Origin: Streptomyces canus 299MFChir4.1
GTDB taxonomy: Bacteria; Actinomycetota; Actinomycetes; Streptomycetales; Streptomycetaceae
Length of the DNA stretch: 64,000 bases
Assembly: GCF_000383615.1 (NCBI RefSeq)
Contig: NZ_KB911594.1
Coordinates: forward strand, 160,916 to 224,915
Direction of reading: 5' to 3'
Positions 16,907 to 25,589 of this stretch are shown piece after piece (position 1 is the first letter of the stretch; each line of letters starts with the position of its first letter). Position numbers and translations under genes: made by a program. Below the pieces are notes generated by a model. That model saw only the letters and a list, made by a program, of their open reading frames with translations, searched no databases and was not told where the DNA came from.

Positions 16907-17755
16907 TCACCCAGTGGCGTTCTTCGCGGCGACGACGGCATCGAAAACGACCCTCTTCGGGACCCCCGCCTCGACGGCCACCGCGGCGATCGCCTCCTTG
17001 CGCCGCTCCCCCGCCTCCTCCCGCACCCGCACCCTGCGCACCAGTTCCTCGTCGTCGATCTCCCCGGCCCCCTTCTCGGGCGCCCCCTCGACGACGACGG
17101 TGATCTCGCCCCGTACGCCGTCCGCGGCCCATTCGGCGAGCGCGCCGAGCTCCCCCCGCTTGACCTCCTCGTACGTCTTCGTCAGCTCCCGGCACACCGC
17201 CGCCCGCCGCTCCGCCCCGAACACCTCGGCCATGGCGGCGAGCGTGTCGTCGAGCCGGTGGGGAGCCTCGAAGTACACGAGGGTGCGCCGCTCGTCGGCG
17301 ACCTCCCGCAGCCGGGAGAGCCGCTCGCCGCCCTTGCGGGGCAGGAAGCCCTCGAAGCAGAACCGGTCGACGGGCAGCCCGGACAGCGCGAGCGCGGTGA
17401 GCACCGCGGACGGTCCCGGTACGGCGGTGACCCGGACGTCCTTCTCCACGGCCGCGGCGACCAGCCGGTACCCGGGGTCGGACACCGACGGCATCCCGGC
17501 GTCGGTGACGAGCAGCACACGCGCGCCGCCGAGGAGTTCCTCGACGAGTTCGGGGGTGCGGGCGGCCTCGTTGCCCTCGAAGTACGACACGATCCGCCCC
17601 TTGGGCGTCACGCCGAGGCCCTGGGTGAGCCGCTTCAGCCGCCGGGTGTCCTCGGCCGCGACCACGTCGGCCCCGGCCAGTTCCGCCGCGAGCCGGGGCG
17701 GAGCGTCCGCGATGTCGCCAATGGGGGTGCCCGCCAGCACAAGGGTTCCAGTCAC
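16907..17755 (-). CDS. rsmI: 16S rRNA (cytidine-2'-O)-methyltransferase
   Basis: 282-aa tetrapyrrole-methylase-fold enzyme that 2'-O-methylates C1402 of 16S rRNA. It begins VTGTLVLAGTPIGD, followed by VVAAEDTRRLKRL, the SAM site LLVTDAGMPSVSDPG and FEGFLPRKGGER; YFEAPHRL is also typical. GTG at 17755 is preferred over the ATG at 17764 because GGAGG sits 9 bases before it. Divergent from the O-mannosyltransferase gene by 86 bp, an arrangement common in actinomycetes. Confidence 0.95.
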   Translation of the reverse strand: MTGTLVLAGTPIGDIADAPPRLAAELAGADVVAAEDTRRLKRLTQGLGVTPKGRIVSYFEGNEAARTPELVEELLGGARVLLVTDAGMPSVSDPGYRLVAAAVEKDVRVTAVPGPSAVLTALALSGLPVDRFCFEGFLPRKGGERLSRLREVADERRTLVYFEAPHRLDDTLAAMAEVFGAERRAAVCRELTKTYEEVKRGELGALAEWAADGVRGEITVVVEGAPEKGAGEIDDEELVRRVRVREEAGERRKEAIAAVAVEAGVPKRVVFDAVVAAKNATG

Positions 17756-17841
17756 GTCCCCCATCCTCCCAGCCGCGCCCCGAACCGGACGCATCCGCCC
17801 ATGCACGGGACTCACACAGCGCCGTTCCTTACGATGGCGCC

Positions 17842-19581
17842 GTGACCAGTACCGCGTCCTCCACGGACACCCGGCAGGACCAGGCCCCCCAGGACCGGCG
17901 GCCGTCGTGGCAGCAGAGGCTGCGCCGTTTCGGCTACACGGCCGAGGCCAGAAGCGACGTGCGCGAGCGCCTGGTGCCGTCCTTCGTCGTCCCCTCTCCG
18001 CGGATGTGGCAGGTCCTGGGCGTGCCCGGGGCGCTCGCCGAGCGGGTCACCCGCTGGTCGGGCTGGCTGGGACCGCTGCTGGTGACGCTGGTGGCGGGGC
18101 TGATGCGGTTCTGGAACCTGGGCAGCCCCAAGAAGGTGATATTCGACGAGACGTACTACGCCAAGGACGCGTGGGCGCTCGTCCACCGCGGCTTCGAGCT
18201 CAGCTGGGGCAAGAACGTCGACAGCCAGATCCTGTCCTCGAACGGGCACGTGGCACTGCCGGCGGACGCCGCCTATGTGGTGCATCCGCCGGTCGGCAAG
18301 TACGTCATCGGGCTCGGCGAGCTGATGTTCGGGTTCGACCCGTTCGGCTGGCGGTTCATGACGGCCCTGCTCGGCACGCTGTCGGTGCTGATCGTGTGCC
18401 GGGTGGGCCGCCGGATCTTCCGCTCCACCTTCCTCGGCTGTCTTGCGGGCGCGCTGATGACCGTGGACGGTCTGGCGTTCGTGATGGCGCGGACCGCGCT
18501 GCTCGACGGTGTGCTGATGTTCTTCGTGCTGGCCGCGTTCGGCTGTCTGGTCATCGACCGCGACCGGGCCCGGGAGAAACTCGCGGCCGCCCTGCCGGTC
18601 GACTCCTACGGTCTCGCGCGCCCCGACGCGCACATCGCGGACACCCTGCGCCTGGGGTGGCGCCCCTACCGGTGGCTGGCGGGCCTGCTCCTGGGCCTCG
18701 CCATGGGCACCAAGTGGAACGGCCTGTTCTTCCTGATCGCCTTCGGCATCATGACCGTCCTGTGGGATGTCGGCTCCCGCAAGGTCGCGGGCGCCCGGCA
18801 CCCCTACGAGGCGGTCCTCAAGTACGACCTCGGCATCGCGTTCCTCGCCATGGTGCCGGTCGCGGTCGTCACCTACGTCACCTCGTGGATCGGCTGGATC
18901 CTCTCCCCCGCGGACGGCACCGGCGGCTACTACCGCAACTGGGCGGCGACCGACGGCAAGGGCGGCAGCTGGACGTTCCTGCCCGACTGGTGGCGCAGCC
19001 TGATCCACTACGAGCACGAGGTCTACAAGTTCAACGTCGGCCTGTCCTCGCCGCACACGTACATGTCCAACCCGTGGAGCTGGATCGTCGACGGCCGCCC
19101 GGTGTCGTACTTCTACGAGTCCCCCACGCCCGGCACCGACGGCTGCCCGGTCGACGCGGGCGGGAAGTGCGCGCGGGAGGTCCTGGCCATCGGCACGCCC
19201 CTGCTGTGGTGGGCGGCCTGCTTCGCGATCCTCTACGTCCTGTGGCGCTGGTTCTTCCGCCGCGACTGGCGCGCGGGCGCCATCGCCTGCGGTATCGCGG
19301 CCGGGTACCTGCCCTGGTTCAACTACCAGGAACGCACGATCTTCTTCTTCTACACGATCGTGTTCCTCCCCTTCCTCTGTCTCGCCGTCGCGATGCTCAT
19401 CGGCGCCCTCATCGGCCCGCCACGCGCCTCCGACACCCGCCGGGTTGCGGGCGCCACGGCAGCGGGTGTCCTGGTCCTCCTGATCGCCTGGAACTTCATC
19501 TACTTCTGGCCGCTGTACACGGGGACGGCGATCCCCATCGACAACTGGCGGTCGCGGATGTGGCTGGACACGTGGGTCTAG
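17842..19581 (+). CDS. pmt: Dolichyl-phosphate-mannose-type protein O-mannosyltransferase
   Basis: 579-aa polytopic GT39 enzyme that transfers mannose from polyprenyl phosphate mannose to Ser/Thr of secreted proteins on the outside of the membrane. The catalytic Asp-Glu follows the first membrane helix in KKVIFDETYYAKDAW (about residues 98-112); VVHPPVGKYVIGLGE and GTKWNGLFFLIAFG are other family blocks. About ten membrane segments. In S. coelicolor Pmt is needed for phage receptor glycosylation and for resistance to envelope antibiotics. Confidence 0.95.
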   Translation: MTSTASSTDTRQDQAPQDRRPSWQQRLRRFGYTAEARSDVRERLVPSFVVPSPRMWQVLGVPGALAERVTRWSGWLGPLLVTLVAGLMRFWNLGSPKKVIFDETYYAKDAWALVHRGFELSWGKNVDSQILSSNGHVALPADAAYVVHPPVGKYVIGLGELMFGFDPFGWRFMTALLGTLSVLIVCRVGRRIFRSTFLGCLAGALMTVDGLAFVMARTALLDGVLMFFVLAAFGCLVIDRDRAREKLAAALPVDSYGLARPDAHIADTLRLGWRPYRWLAGLLLGLAMGTKWNGLFFLIAFGIMTVLWDVGSRKVAGARHPYEAVLKYDLGIAFLAMVPVAVVTYVTSWIGWILSPADGTGGYYRNWAATDGKGGSWTFLPDWWRSLIHYEHEVYKFNVGLSSPHTYMSNPWSWIVDGRPVSYFYESPTPGTDGCPVDAGGKCAREVLAIGTPLLWWAACFAILYVLWRWFFRRDWRAGAIACGIAAGYLPWFNYQERTIFFFYTIVFLPFLCLAVAMLIGALIGPPRASDTRRVAGATAAGVLVLLIAWNFIYFWPLYTGTAIPIDNWRSRMWLDTWV

Positions 19582-19706
19582 CGGGCCATCATTCACGTAT
19601 GTGATTGAGCACCCGCTTCGACGAATCGGGAAACTCCTGCCCCGGCCGTCACACCTCCCGCTTAGGCTGCCCACAACAACGGGGAAATCGGGGAGGGGGC
19701 CACACC

Positions 19707-21329
19707 ATGGCCAAGGGGGTGAAGGTCGCTGTCGTCAGCACGGTGTTCGCCGTGATGGTCGGCGGGGCCGGGTACGGGGCGTACAACTTCGTGTCGGCGT
19801 TGAGCGACGACGGGAGCGGTGGGGTCGGGGACGCCAAGCGGAGCGGGCCGCCCACCGCCGACGAGATCAAGGAGACCTCCAAGGACTTCTTCGCCGCCTG
19901 GGAGAAGGGCAGCGCGGCGAGCGCGGCCGCGCTGACGAACAACAACACGGCGGCCGAGGCGCTGCTGGCGGCCTATGGGACGGACGCCCACATCGGCGAC
20001 GTGCGCATCACGCCCGGCAGGGCGACCGGCGCGACCGTGCCGTACCGCGTGAAGGCAACGGTGTCGTACGACGGGAAGTCGAAGCCGCTCGCGTACAGCA
20101 GCAAGCTGACGGTCGTGCGCGGGGTGACCACCGGCAAGGCGCTCGTCGACTGGCAGCCCTCCGTGGTGTACCCGAAGCTCCAGCGGGACGACCGGCTCGT
20201 CACCGGCGAGTCCGCGAACCCGGCCATCGAGGCGGTGGACCGGGGCGGCAAGGTGCTGACCAAGGAGAAGTACCCGTCGCTTGGCCCGGTGCTGGACGCG
20301 CTGCGCGAGAAGTACGGGGACAAGGCCGGCGGCACCCCCGGTATCGAGCTGGTCATCAAGCACCCGGACCAGAGCCCCGACACCTCGCTGCTGACCCTCG
20401 CCGAGGGCAGGGCGGGCAAGCTGCGGACCACGATCAGCGGGAGCGCGCAGGCGGCCGCCGAGAAGGCGGTGAAGCTGTACGGCCAGTCGTCCGTCGTCGC
20501 CGTCAAGCCCAGCACCGGTGAGGTGCTGGCCGTGGCCAACAACCGCACGGACGCCTTCAACGCGGCCTTCGAGGGCACCAAGGCCCCCGGCTCCACCATG
20601 AAGATCATCACCGCCGCGATGCTCATCGACAACGGCGTGACCTCGATGAACGGCCCGGCGCCCTGCCCGGACAGCGCCGTGTGGCAGGGGCAGACCTTCA
20701 AGAACCTCACCGGCATGCAGCCCAACGAGGGCGCCTCGCTGGCCAACAGCTTCATGCGGTCCTGCAACACCGCCTTCATCAAGCTGATCGACGAGAAGCC
20801 GCTCACCGACGAGTCGCTGACGCAGGAGGCCCAGAACCGCTTCGGGATCGGCGAGGACTGGAAGACCGGCATCGTCTCCTTCGACGGCAAGGTGCCCGCC
20901 GTCAGCGGCCCGGACCGCGCGGCGAACGCGATCGGCCAGGGCCAGGTCCAGATGAACCCGCTGAACATGGCCTCGGTGACGGCCACCGCGATCACCGGCG
21001 CCTTCCACCAGCCCTACGTGGTCTCGCCCCAGCTCGACGACCGCGAACTGGCCACCGCGAAGGGGCTGCCGTACAACACCGCCTCCCAGCTGAAGCAGAT
21101 GATGAAGCTGACCGCGACCCAGGGCACGGGGGCCAAGGCGATGGCCGGGCTCGGCGGGGACATCGGCGCGAAGACCGGTTCCGCGGAGGTCGACGGGCAG
21201 CAGGTGTCCAACAGCTGGTTCACCGGTTTCCGCAACGACATGGCCGCGGCGGCCATGACGGAGGAGGGCGGCCACGGCGGCGACGCGGCGGGCCCGATTG
21301 TCGCAGCTGTGCTACGAGCCGCAGGCTGA
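19707..21329 (+). CDS. Class B penicillin-binding protein with MecA-like N-terminal domain (first paralogue)
   Basis: 540-aa D,D-transpeptidase for peptidoglycan cross-linking. A membrane anchor at about residues 5-28 is followed by an NTF2/MecA_N-like domain (about 50-160), a linker, and the transpeptidase with SxxK at S296 (STMK), SxN at 352-354 (SCN) and KTG at 489-491. There is no classical pedestal or PASTA repeat. ATG at 19707 is used because GGGGAGGGGG precedes it and the anchor begins there. The next gene is a paralogue. Confidence 0.9.
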   Translation: MAKGVKVAVVSTVFAVMVGGAGYGAYNFVSALSDDGSGGVGDAKRSGPPTADEIKETSKDFFAAWEKGSAASAAALTNNNTAAEALLAAYGTDAHIGDVRITPGRATGATVPYRVKATVSYDGKSKPLAYSSKLTVVRGVTTGKALVDWQPSVVYPKLQRDDRLVTGESANPAIEAVDRGGKVLTKEKYPSLGPVLDALREKYGDKAGGTPGIELVIKHPDQSPDTSLLTLAEGRAGKLRTTISGSAQAAAEKAVKLYGQSSVVAVKPSTGEVLAVANNRTDAFNAAFEGTKAPGSTMKIITAAMLIDNGVTSMNGPAPCPDSAVWQGQTFKNLTGMQPNEGASLANSFMRSCNTAFIKLIDEKPLTDESLTQEAQNRFGIGEDWKTGIVSFDGKVPAVSGPDRAANAIGQGQVQMNPLNMASVTATAITGAFHQPYVVSPQLDDRELATAKGLPYNTASQLKQMMKLTATQGTGAKAMAGLGGDIGAKTGSAEVDGQQVSNSWFTGFRNDMAAAAMTEEGGHGGDAAGPIVAAVLRAAG

Positions 21330-21388
21330 CGTCACCCGTGCGGGAGAGGGACTCTAGTCTGTTGCAGTCGTTGAGGTGCATGAGGGCC

Positions 21389-21578
21389 GGACCCTGGCGT
21401 CACATTCCCGTCGTCCGCCCGAAGGGCGGGCCCGGCGGCGTCTGGTGCGTGTGATCGCAAGGCGCCGGGCCGCCCTCGTGGCGGAGCCACGTGGGCGGTT
21501 CGGCAACGCGGCGAGCGCGCGTGCCAGGCGCCGCCGGGCAGACGGGAATGTGACGCCAGGGTCCAGAGGGGACCCTGG
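21389..21578. repeat. MITE-like long inverted repeat between the two penicillin-binding protein genes
   Basis: A perfect 24-bp inverted repeat (21389-21412 against 21541-21564) bounds a 176-bp element. Inside the arms the pairing resumes with one mismatch (CCCGGCGGCGTCTGG against CCAGGCGCCGCCGGG), so most of the element can fold on itself; the left arm has an extra small hairpin. A further stem pairs 21556-21564 with 21570-21578. It ends about 25 bp before the second gene's start, so that gene's promoter or leader must include it. There is no transposase and no target-site duplication that I can see. Confidence 0.7.
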
Positions 21579-21602
21579 AGCAGCGCGGAGGAAGCGTAAG
21601 TC

Positions 21603-23273
21603 GTGGGTAACAGAAGGCGCGTCGCCGAGCGACGGAAGACCAAGCCCGCCGTGGTCGGCGGGATGATCGCCGTGGTCGTCGGCGGCGCCGGCATCGGCGT
21701 CTACGCGCTGTACGGCGCCGGGGCCGCGGCCGACGAGCGGACGCAGAACACGTCCGCGTCCGCCGACCACAAGCCGAAGGTCAAGACCGGCCCGCTGTCG
21801 GCGACCGAGGTCACCACCACCGCGAACGCCTTCCTCACCTCCTGGCAGCAGGGCAGGGTGAGCACGGCGGCCGCCGCGACCAACGACACCAAGGCCGCCA
21901 CCACCCTGCTCACCGGCTGGACCAAGGACGCCCACCTCACCGGCGCCACCCTCACCCCGGGCACCCCCGCCGGCGGCAAAGTGCCCTTCTCCGTCAAGGC
22001 GACGGTGTCGTACAAGGGCCTCAGCAAGCCGCTGACCTACGCCAGTTCACTCACCGTGGTCCGCAACACCACCACCGGGAAGCCCCAGGTCGACTGGACC
22101 GCCTCGCTCGTCCACCCGGATCTCAAGGACGGCGACACCCTCGTCACCGGCGAGTCCGGGACCCCGCCGATCAAGGCGGTCGACCGGGACGGCGGCGAGA
22201 TCACCGAGGCGAAGTACCCGTCGCTGGGCACGGTCCTGGACGGCCTGCGGGAGAAGTACGGCAAGAAGGCCGGCGGCAAGGCGGGCATCGAGCTCAGGGT
22301 GATCCGCGGAAAGGGCTCCAAGTCCTCCGACAAGACGCTGGTGGAGCTCAGCAAGGGCACCCCCGGCACCGTGCGGACGACCCTGAGCCCGAGGCTCCAG
22401 GCGGCGGCCGAGGCGCAGGTCGCCAAGCAGGCGAAGTCCTCGGTGGTCGCCCTGCGCCCGTCGACCGGCGAGATCCTCGCGGTGGCGAACGCCGGTCACG
22501 GCTTCAACACCGCCTTCCAGGGCTCCCTCGCGCCGGGCTCCACGATGAAGGTCATCACCTCCTCGCTGCTGATCGAGAAGGACCTGGCGTCGCCGGACAA
22601 GGCGCACCCGTGCCCGAAGTACTTCACGTACGGCGGCTGGAAGTTCCAGAACGACGACAAGTTCGAGATCAAGGGCGGCACCTTCAAGGCGAGCTTCGCC
22701 CGCTCCTGCAACACCGCCTTCATCAGCCAGGCGGGCAAGCTGGACAACGACAGCCTGACCAAGCAGGCCCAGCAGGTCTTCGGTCTGTCCATGAACAACT
22801 GGGCGATCGGCGTCCCGTCCTTCGACGGCTCGGTGCCGGTGCAGAGCGCGGCCCAGAAGGCGGCCTCGCTCATCGGCCAGGGCGGGGTCCGGATGAACCC
22901 GCTGAACATGGCCTCGGTCTCCGCCACCGTCGAGTCCGGCGCCTTCAAGCAGCCCTACCTGGTCGCGCCGTCGGTCGACCACCGCACGCTGGCCACCGCC
23001 TCCCGCTCGATGTCCTCGGGCACGCTGTCGCAGCTGCGTGAGCTGATGGCGTACACGGCGGGCTACGGCACGGCGGCCGAGGCGATGTCCGGGGTGTACG
23101 GCAACGTCGGCGCCAAGACCGGCTCCGCGGAGGTCGACGGCCAGAAGAAGCCGAACGGCTGGTTCACCGCGTACCGGGGCGATCTCGCGGCGGCCGGCGT
23201 CGTCCAGGCGGGCGGCCATGGCGGCGACACGGCGGGCCCGATCGTGGCGACTCTGCTGAAGCTGGGCGGCTAA
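21603..23273 (+). CDS. Class B penicillin-binding protein with MecA-like N-terminal domain (second paralogue)
   Basis: 556-aa transpeptidase with the same build as its upstream neighbour: membrane anchor at about 17-38, MecA_N-like domain at about 65-165, and catalytic motifs STMK at 313-316, SCN at 368-370 and KTG at 505-507. Many stretches match the first paralogue (YPSLG.VLD.LREKYG, GAKTGSAEVDGQ), so this is a tandem duplication that has since diverged. GTG at 21603 follows GGAGGAAGCG. The stop codon overlaps the convergent SsgA-like gene by 4 bp. Confidence 0.9.
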   Translation: MGNRRRVAERRKTKPAVVGGMIAVVVGGAGIGVYALYGAGAAADERTQNTSASADHKPKVKTGPLSATEVTTTANAFLTSWQQGRVSTAAAATNDTKAATTLLTGWTKDAHLTGATLTPGTPAGGKVPFSVKATVSYKGLSKPLTYASSLTVVRNTTTGKPQVDWTASLVHPDLKDGDTLVTGESGTPPIKAVDRDGGEITEAKYPSLGTVLDGLREKYGKKAGGKAGIELRVIRGKGSKSSDKTLVELSKGTPGTVRTTLSPRLQAAAEAQVAKQAKSSVVALRPSTGEILAVANAGHGFNTAFQGSLAPGSTMKVITSSLLIEKDLASPDKAHPCPKYFTYGGWKFQNDDKFEIKGGTFKASFARSCNTAFISQAGKLDNDSLTKQAQQVFGLSMNNWAIGVPSFDGSVPVQSAAQKAASLIGQGGVRMNPLNMASVSATVESGAFKQPYLVAPSVDHRTLATASRSMSSGTLSQLRELMAYTAGYGTAAEAMSGVYGNVGAKTGSAEVDGQKKPNGWFTAYRGDLAAAGVVQAGGHGGDTAGPIVATLLKLGG

Positions 23274-23617
23274 CCCCGCACCGGGGCGGCAGCCATATAC
23301 GTCCGGCGCAGGAACCTGAGCAGCGTCTTCTGCTCGAACTGCACCACCGACACGCCCTGCGGGGTGTGGAACTCGACCACGGCCTGCACCCGTCCGCAGG
23401 GCCAGACCCGGACTTCGCCGCTGCCGGCCGGGGCCCTGAGTCCCTGCTCCAGCAGCGCCCGCGAGAAGGTCCATTCGTGGGTGCCCGGCAGGCGGATCCG
23501 TACCGAGCGCGGGTCGGTCTCCGGGTCGTAGCGCAGGACCACCGGGACTGCCTCGTCCTCCGCGATGTCCACGTCCGAAACGATGTGGGCTCGTGCGTAC
23601 TGTTCGACTACAGACAT
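23270..23617 (-). CDS. ssgE: SsgA-like sporulation and cell-division regulator, probably SsgE
   Basis: 115-aa protein of the SALP family, found only in morphologically complex actinomycetes. Family blocks are VPVVLRYDPETDPRSVRIRL, EWTFSRALLEQGLRAPAGSGEVRVWP and FLRRTYMAA. SALPs steer septum placement and peptidoglycan turnover; SsgE of S. coelicolor affects spore-chain length and spore release. The assignment to ssgE rather than another paralogue rests on its place beside the two penicillin-binding protein genes, remembered from S. coelicolor. ATG at 23617. Confidence 0.85.
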   Translation of the reverse strand: MSVVEQYARAHIVSDVDIAEDEAVPVVLRYDPETDPRSVRIRLPGTHEWTFSRALLEQGLRAPAGSGEVRVWPCGRVQAVVEFHTPQGVSVVQFEQKTLLRFLRRTYMAAAPVRG

Positions 23618-23748
23618 CGTGACGGCCCTCTCACGCTGCGTAACCTGTGCGGAAGCTGTGCATCCATTCTCTCCCCAGCGTCGCACATTTCCTGTGTTCC
23701 GCCCCCGGGACCGAAAGCCTGCGACTTGCTGTTCGTGGCCGGACTCTC

Positions 23749-23779
23749 TTGCAAAGGGTTCGCAACAAGCCACTATCAT
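23749..23779 (+). promoter_or_regulatory. Nur-box-like operator and leaderless promoter of the nickel transporter operon
   Basis: TTGCAA-AGGGT-TCGCAA at 23749-23765 fits the published Nur-box form tTGCaa-N5-ttGCAA (Nur is the nickel-responsive Fur-family repressor of Streptomyces) at all but one weak position. The first half-site is also a good -35 (TTGCAA), 19 bp from a -10 TATCAT at 23774-23779, and the GTG start follows 6 bases later, so the message is probably leaderless. Nickel-bound Nur here would block RNA polymerase. Confidence 0.75.
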
Positions 23780-23785
23780 CGAACG

Positions 23786-24826
23786 GTGCATGTGCCTGAC
23801 GGATTCATAGACGCCCCCATCTCGGCGGCGACCGGCGTGGTCGCCGCGACCGCCGTCGCGGTGAGCCTGCGCGGTGCCCGCCGTGAACTGGACGAGCGCA
23901 CCGCGCCCTTGGCGGGCCTGGTCGCGGCGTTCATCTTCGCCGTGCAGATGCTGAACTTCCCCGTCGCCGCGGGGACCAGCGGACATCTGCTCGGCGGGGC
24001 ACTGGCCGCGATCCTCGTGGGCCCCTACACCGGCGTCCTCTGCGTCTCGGTGGTCCTGCTCATGCAGGGCATCCTCTTCGCGGACGGCGGCCTGACCGCG
24101 CTCGGCGTGAACATCACCGACATGGCCGTCGTCACGACGGTCGTGGCGTACGCCGTGTTCCGAGGGCTGGTGAAGGTGCTCCCGCGCAGGCGCGGCTCGA
24201 TCACCGCCGCCGCCTTCGTGGCCGCCGTGCTCTCCGTGCCCGCCGCGGCCGTCGCCTTCACCCTGATCTACGCCGTCGGCGGCACCACCGACGTCTCCAT
24301 CGGCAAGGTCGCCACCGCGATGATCGGCGTCCACGTCCTCATCGGCATCGGCGAGGCGGCCATCACCGCGCTGACCGTCGGTGCCGTCGTCGCCGTACGC
24401 CCCGACCTGGTGTACGGCGCGCGGGGCCTGCGGCAGAAGCTCAAGCTGCGGGTCGACGGCGAGCTGGTCGACGTACCGGACACCGCGCCCGTCGCCGCCG
24501 CCCGTTCGCACCGCAAGGTGTGGATCACCGGCCTGGTGACCTCCCTGGTCCTCGCCGGGTTCGTCAGCTTCTACGCCTCCGCCAGCCCCGACGGTCTGGA
24601 GAAGGTCGCCGCGGACAAGGGCATCGACGCGAGGACCGAGAAGCACGCCACCTCGGACTCCCCGCTCGCCGACTACGGCGTGCGGGACGTCGAGAACGCC
24701 CGCCTGTCCGGGGGGCTGGCGGGCGTGATCGGCGTCGGTGTCACCGTCGTCGCCGGCAGCACGGTGTTCTGGGCGGTGCGCCGGCGCCGCAGCGCCGACA
24801 CCACTCCCGTGAGCACGGGCGTCTGA
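23786..24826 (+). CDS. nikMN: Nickel/cobalt ECF transporter, fused NikM-NikN membrane subunit
   Basis: 346 aa. The mature-like N-terminus MHVPDGFID is the hallmark of CbiM/NikM, whose N-terminal amine and second-residue His bind the metal. Six or so membrane segments (to about residue 215) are followed by a cytoplasmic linker and a NikN-type part with one membrane helix, the ASPDGLEKVAADKG (PDGLE) motif and a final helix (about 313-330). Substrate choice of nickel rests on the upstream Nur box and the NikN-type C-terminus. GTG at 23786 gives exactly the MHVPDG start; the open frame upstream is ignored. Confidence 0.88.
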   Translation: MHVPDGFIDAPISAATGVVAATAVAVSLRGARRELDERTAPLAGLVAAFIFAVQMLNFPVAAGTSGHLLGGALAAILVGPYTGVLCVSVVLLMQGILFADGGLTALGVNITDMAVVTTVVAYAVFRGLVKVLPRRRGSITAAAFVAAVLSVPAAAVAFTLIYAVGGTTDVSIGKVATAMIGVHVLIGIGEAAITALTVGAVVAVRPDLVYGARGLRQKLKLRVDGELVDVPDTAPVAAARSHRKVWITGLVTSLVLAGFVSFYASASPDGLEKVAADKGIDARTEKHATSDSPLADYGVRDVENARLSGGLAGVIGVGVTVVAGSTVFWAVRRRRSADTTPVSTGV

Positions 24827-24827
24827 C

Positions 24828-25589
24828 ATGGGCGCCGGACACGCGCACAGGCTCTACCGGCACGGGCACTCGGCGGTGCACGCCCTGCCGCCCCACACGA
24901 AACTCGCGGCGGCCTTCGGTTTCGTGGTGGTCGTCGTCTCGACCCCGCGCGAGGCGATGTGGGCGTTCGGCCTGTACGCCGTCCTCCTGGGCGTCGTCGC
25001 GTACGCCGCGCGCGTGCCGGCCGGTTTCCTGCTGAAGCGGCTGCTGATCGAGGTGCCGTTCGTGGCGTTCGCGGTGCTCATGCCGTTCGTCGCGGAGGGC
25101 GAGCGGGTCGAGGTGCTCGGCATGTCCCTGAGCGTGAGCGGTCTGTGGGGCGCGTGGAACGTCCTCGCCAAGGGCACGCTGGGAGTCGCCGCGTCGGTGC
25201 TGCTGGCGTCCACCACCGAACTGCGCTCGGTGCTGCTCGGGTTGCAACGGCTCAGGCTCCCGCCGCTCCTCGTCCAGATCGCGTCCTTCATGATCCGCTA
25301 CGGCGATGTCATCACCGACGAGATGCGGCGGATGCGGATCGCGCGGGAGTCGCGGGGGTTCGAGGCGAGCGGCGTCCGGCACTGGGGCGTGCTCGCGAAG
25401 TCGGCCGGGGCGCTGTTCATCCGCTCCTACGAACGCGGCGAGCGGGTGCACCTGGCCATGGTCAGCCGCGGTTACGCCGGTTCGATGCCGGTGATCGACG
25501 AGGTGACCGCGTCCCGGGCGCAGTGGTCCTACGCTCTCGCGCTCCCCTTCGCCGCCCTTGTCGTCTGCGTGTTGGGATGGGCCCTGTGA
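24828..25589 (+). CDS. nikQ: ECF transporter transmembrane subunit, CbiQ/NikQ family
   Basis: 253-aa coupling subunit of the energy-coupling factor. It has about five to six hydrophobic segments and the two coupling-helix motifs that touch the ATPase, seen as MRIARESRGFEAS and HLAMVSRGYAGSMP (the Ala-Arg-Gly-type signature). Begins one base after the nikMN stop codon. Confidence 0.88.
   Translation: MGAGHAHRLYRHGHSAVHALPPHTKLAAAFGFVVVVVSTPREAMWAFGLYAVLLGVVAYAARVPAGFLLKRLLIEVPFVAFAVLMPFVAEGERVEVLGMSLSVSGLWGAWNVLAKGTLGVAASVLLASTTELRSVLLGLQRLRLPPLLVQIASFMIRYGDVITDEMRRMRIARESRGFEASGVRHWGVLAKSAGALFIRSYERGERVHLAMVSRGYAGSMPVIDEVTASRAQWSYALALPFAALVVCVLGWAL

Noticed and set aside
20641..21329. Possible beta-lactam resistance island based on MecA-like domains
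   Set aside because: Base composition equals the neighbours, no mobile genes are present, and such paralogues belong to the streptomycete core genome.
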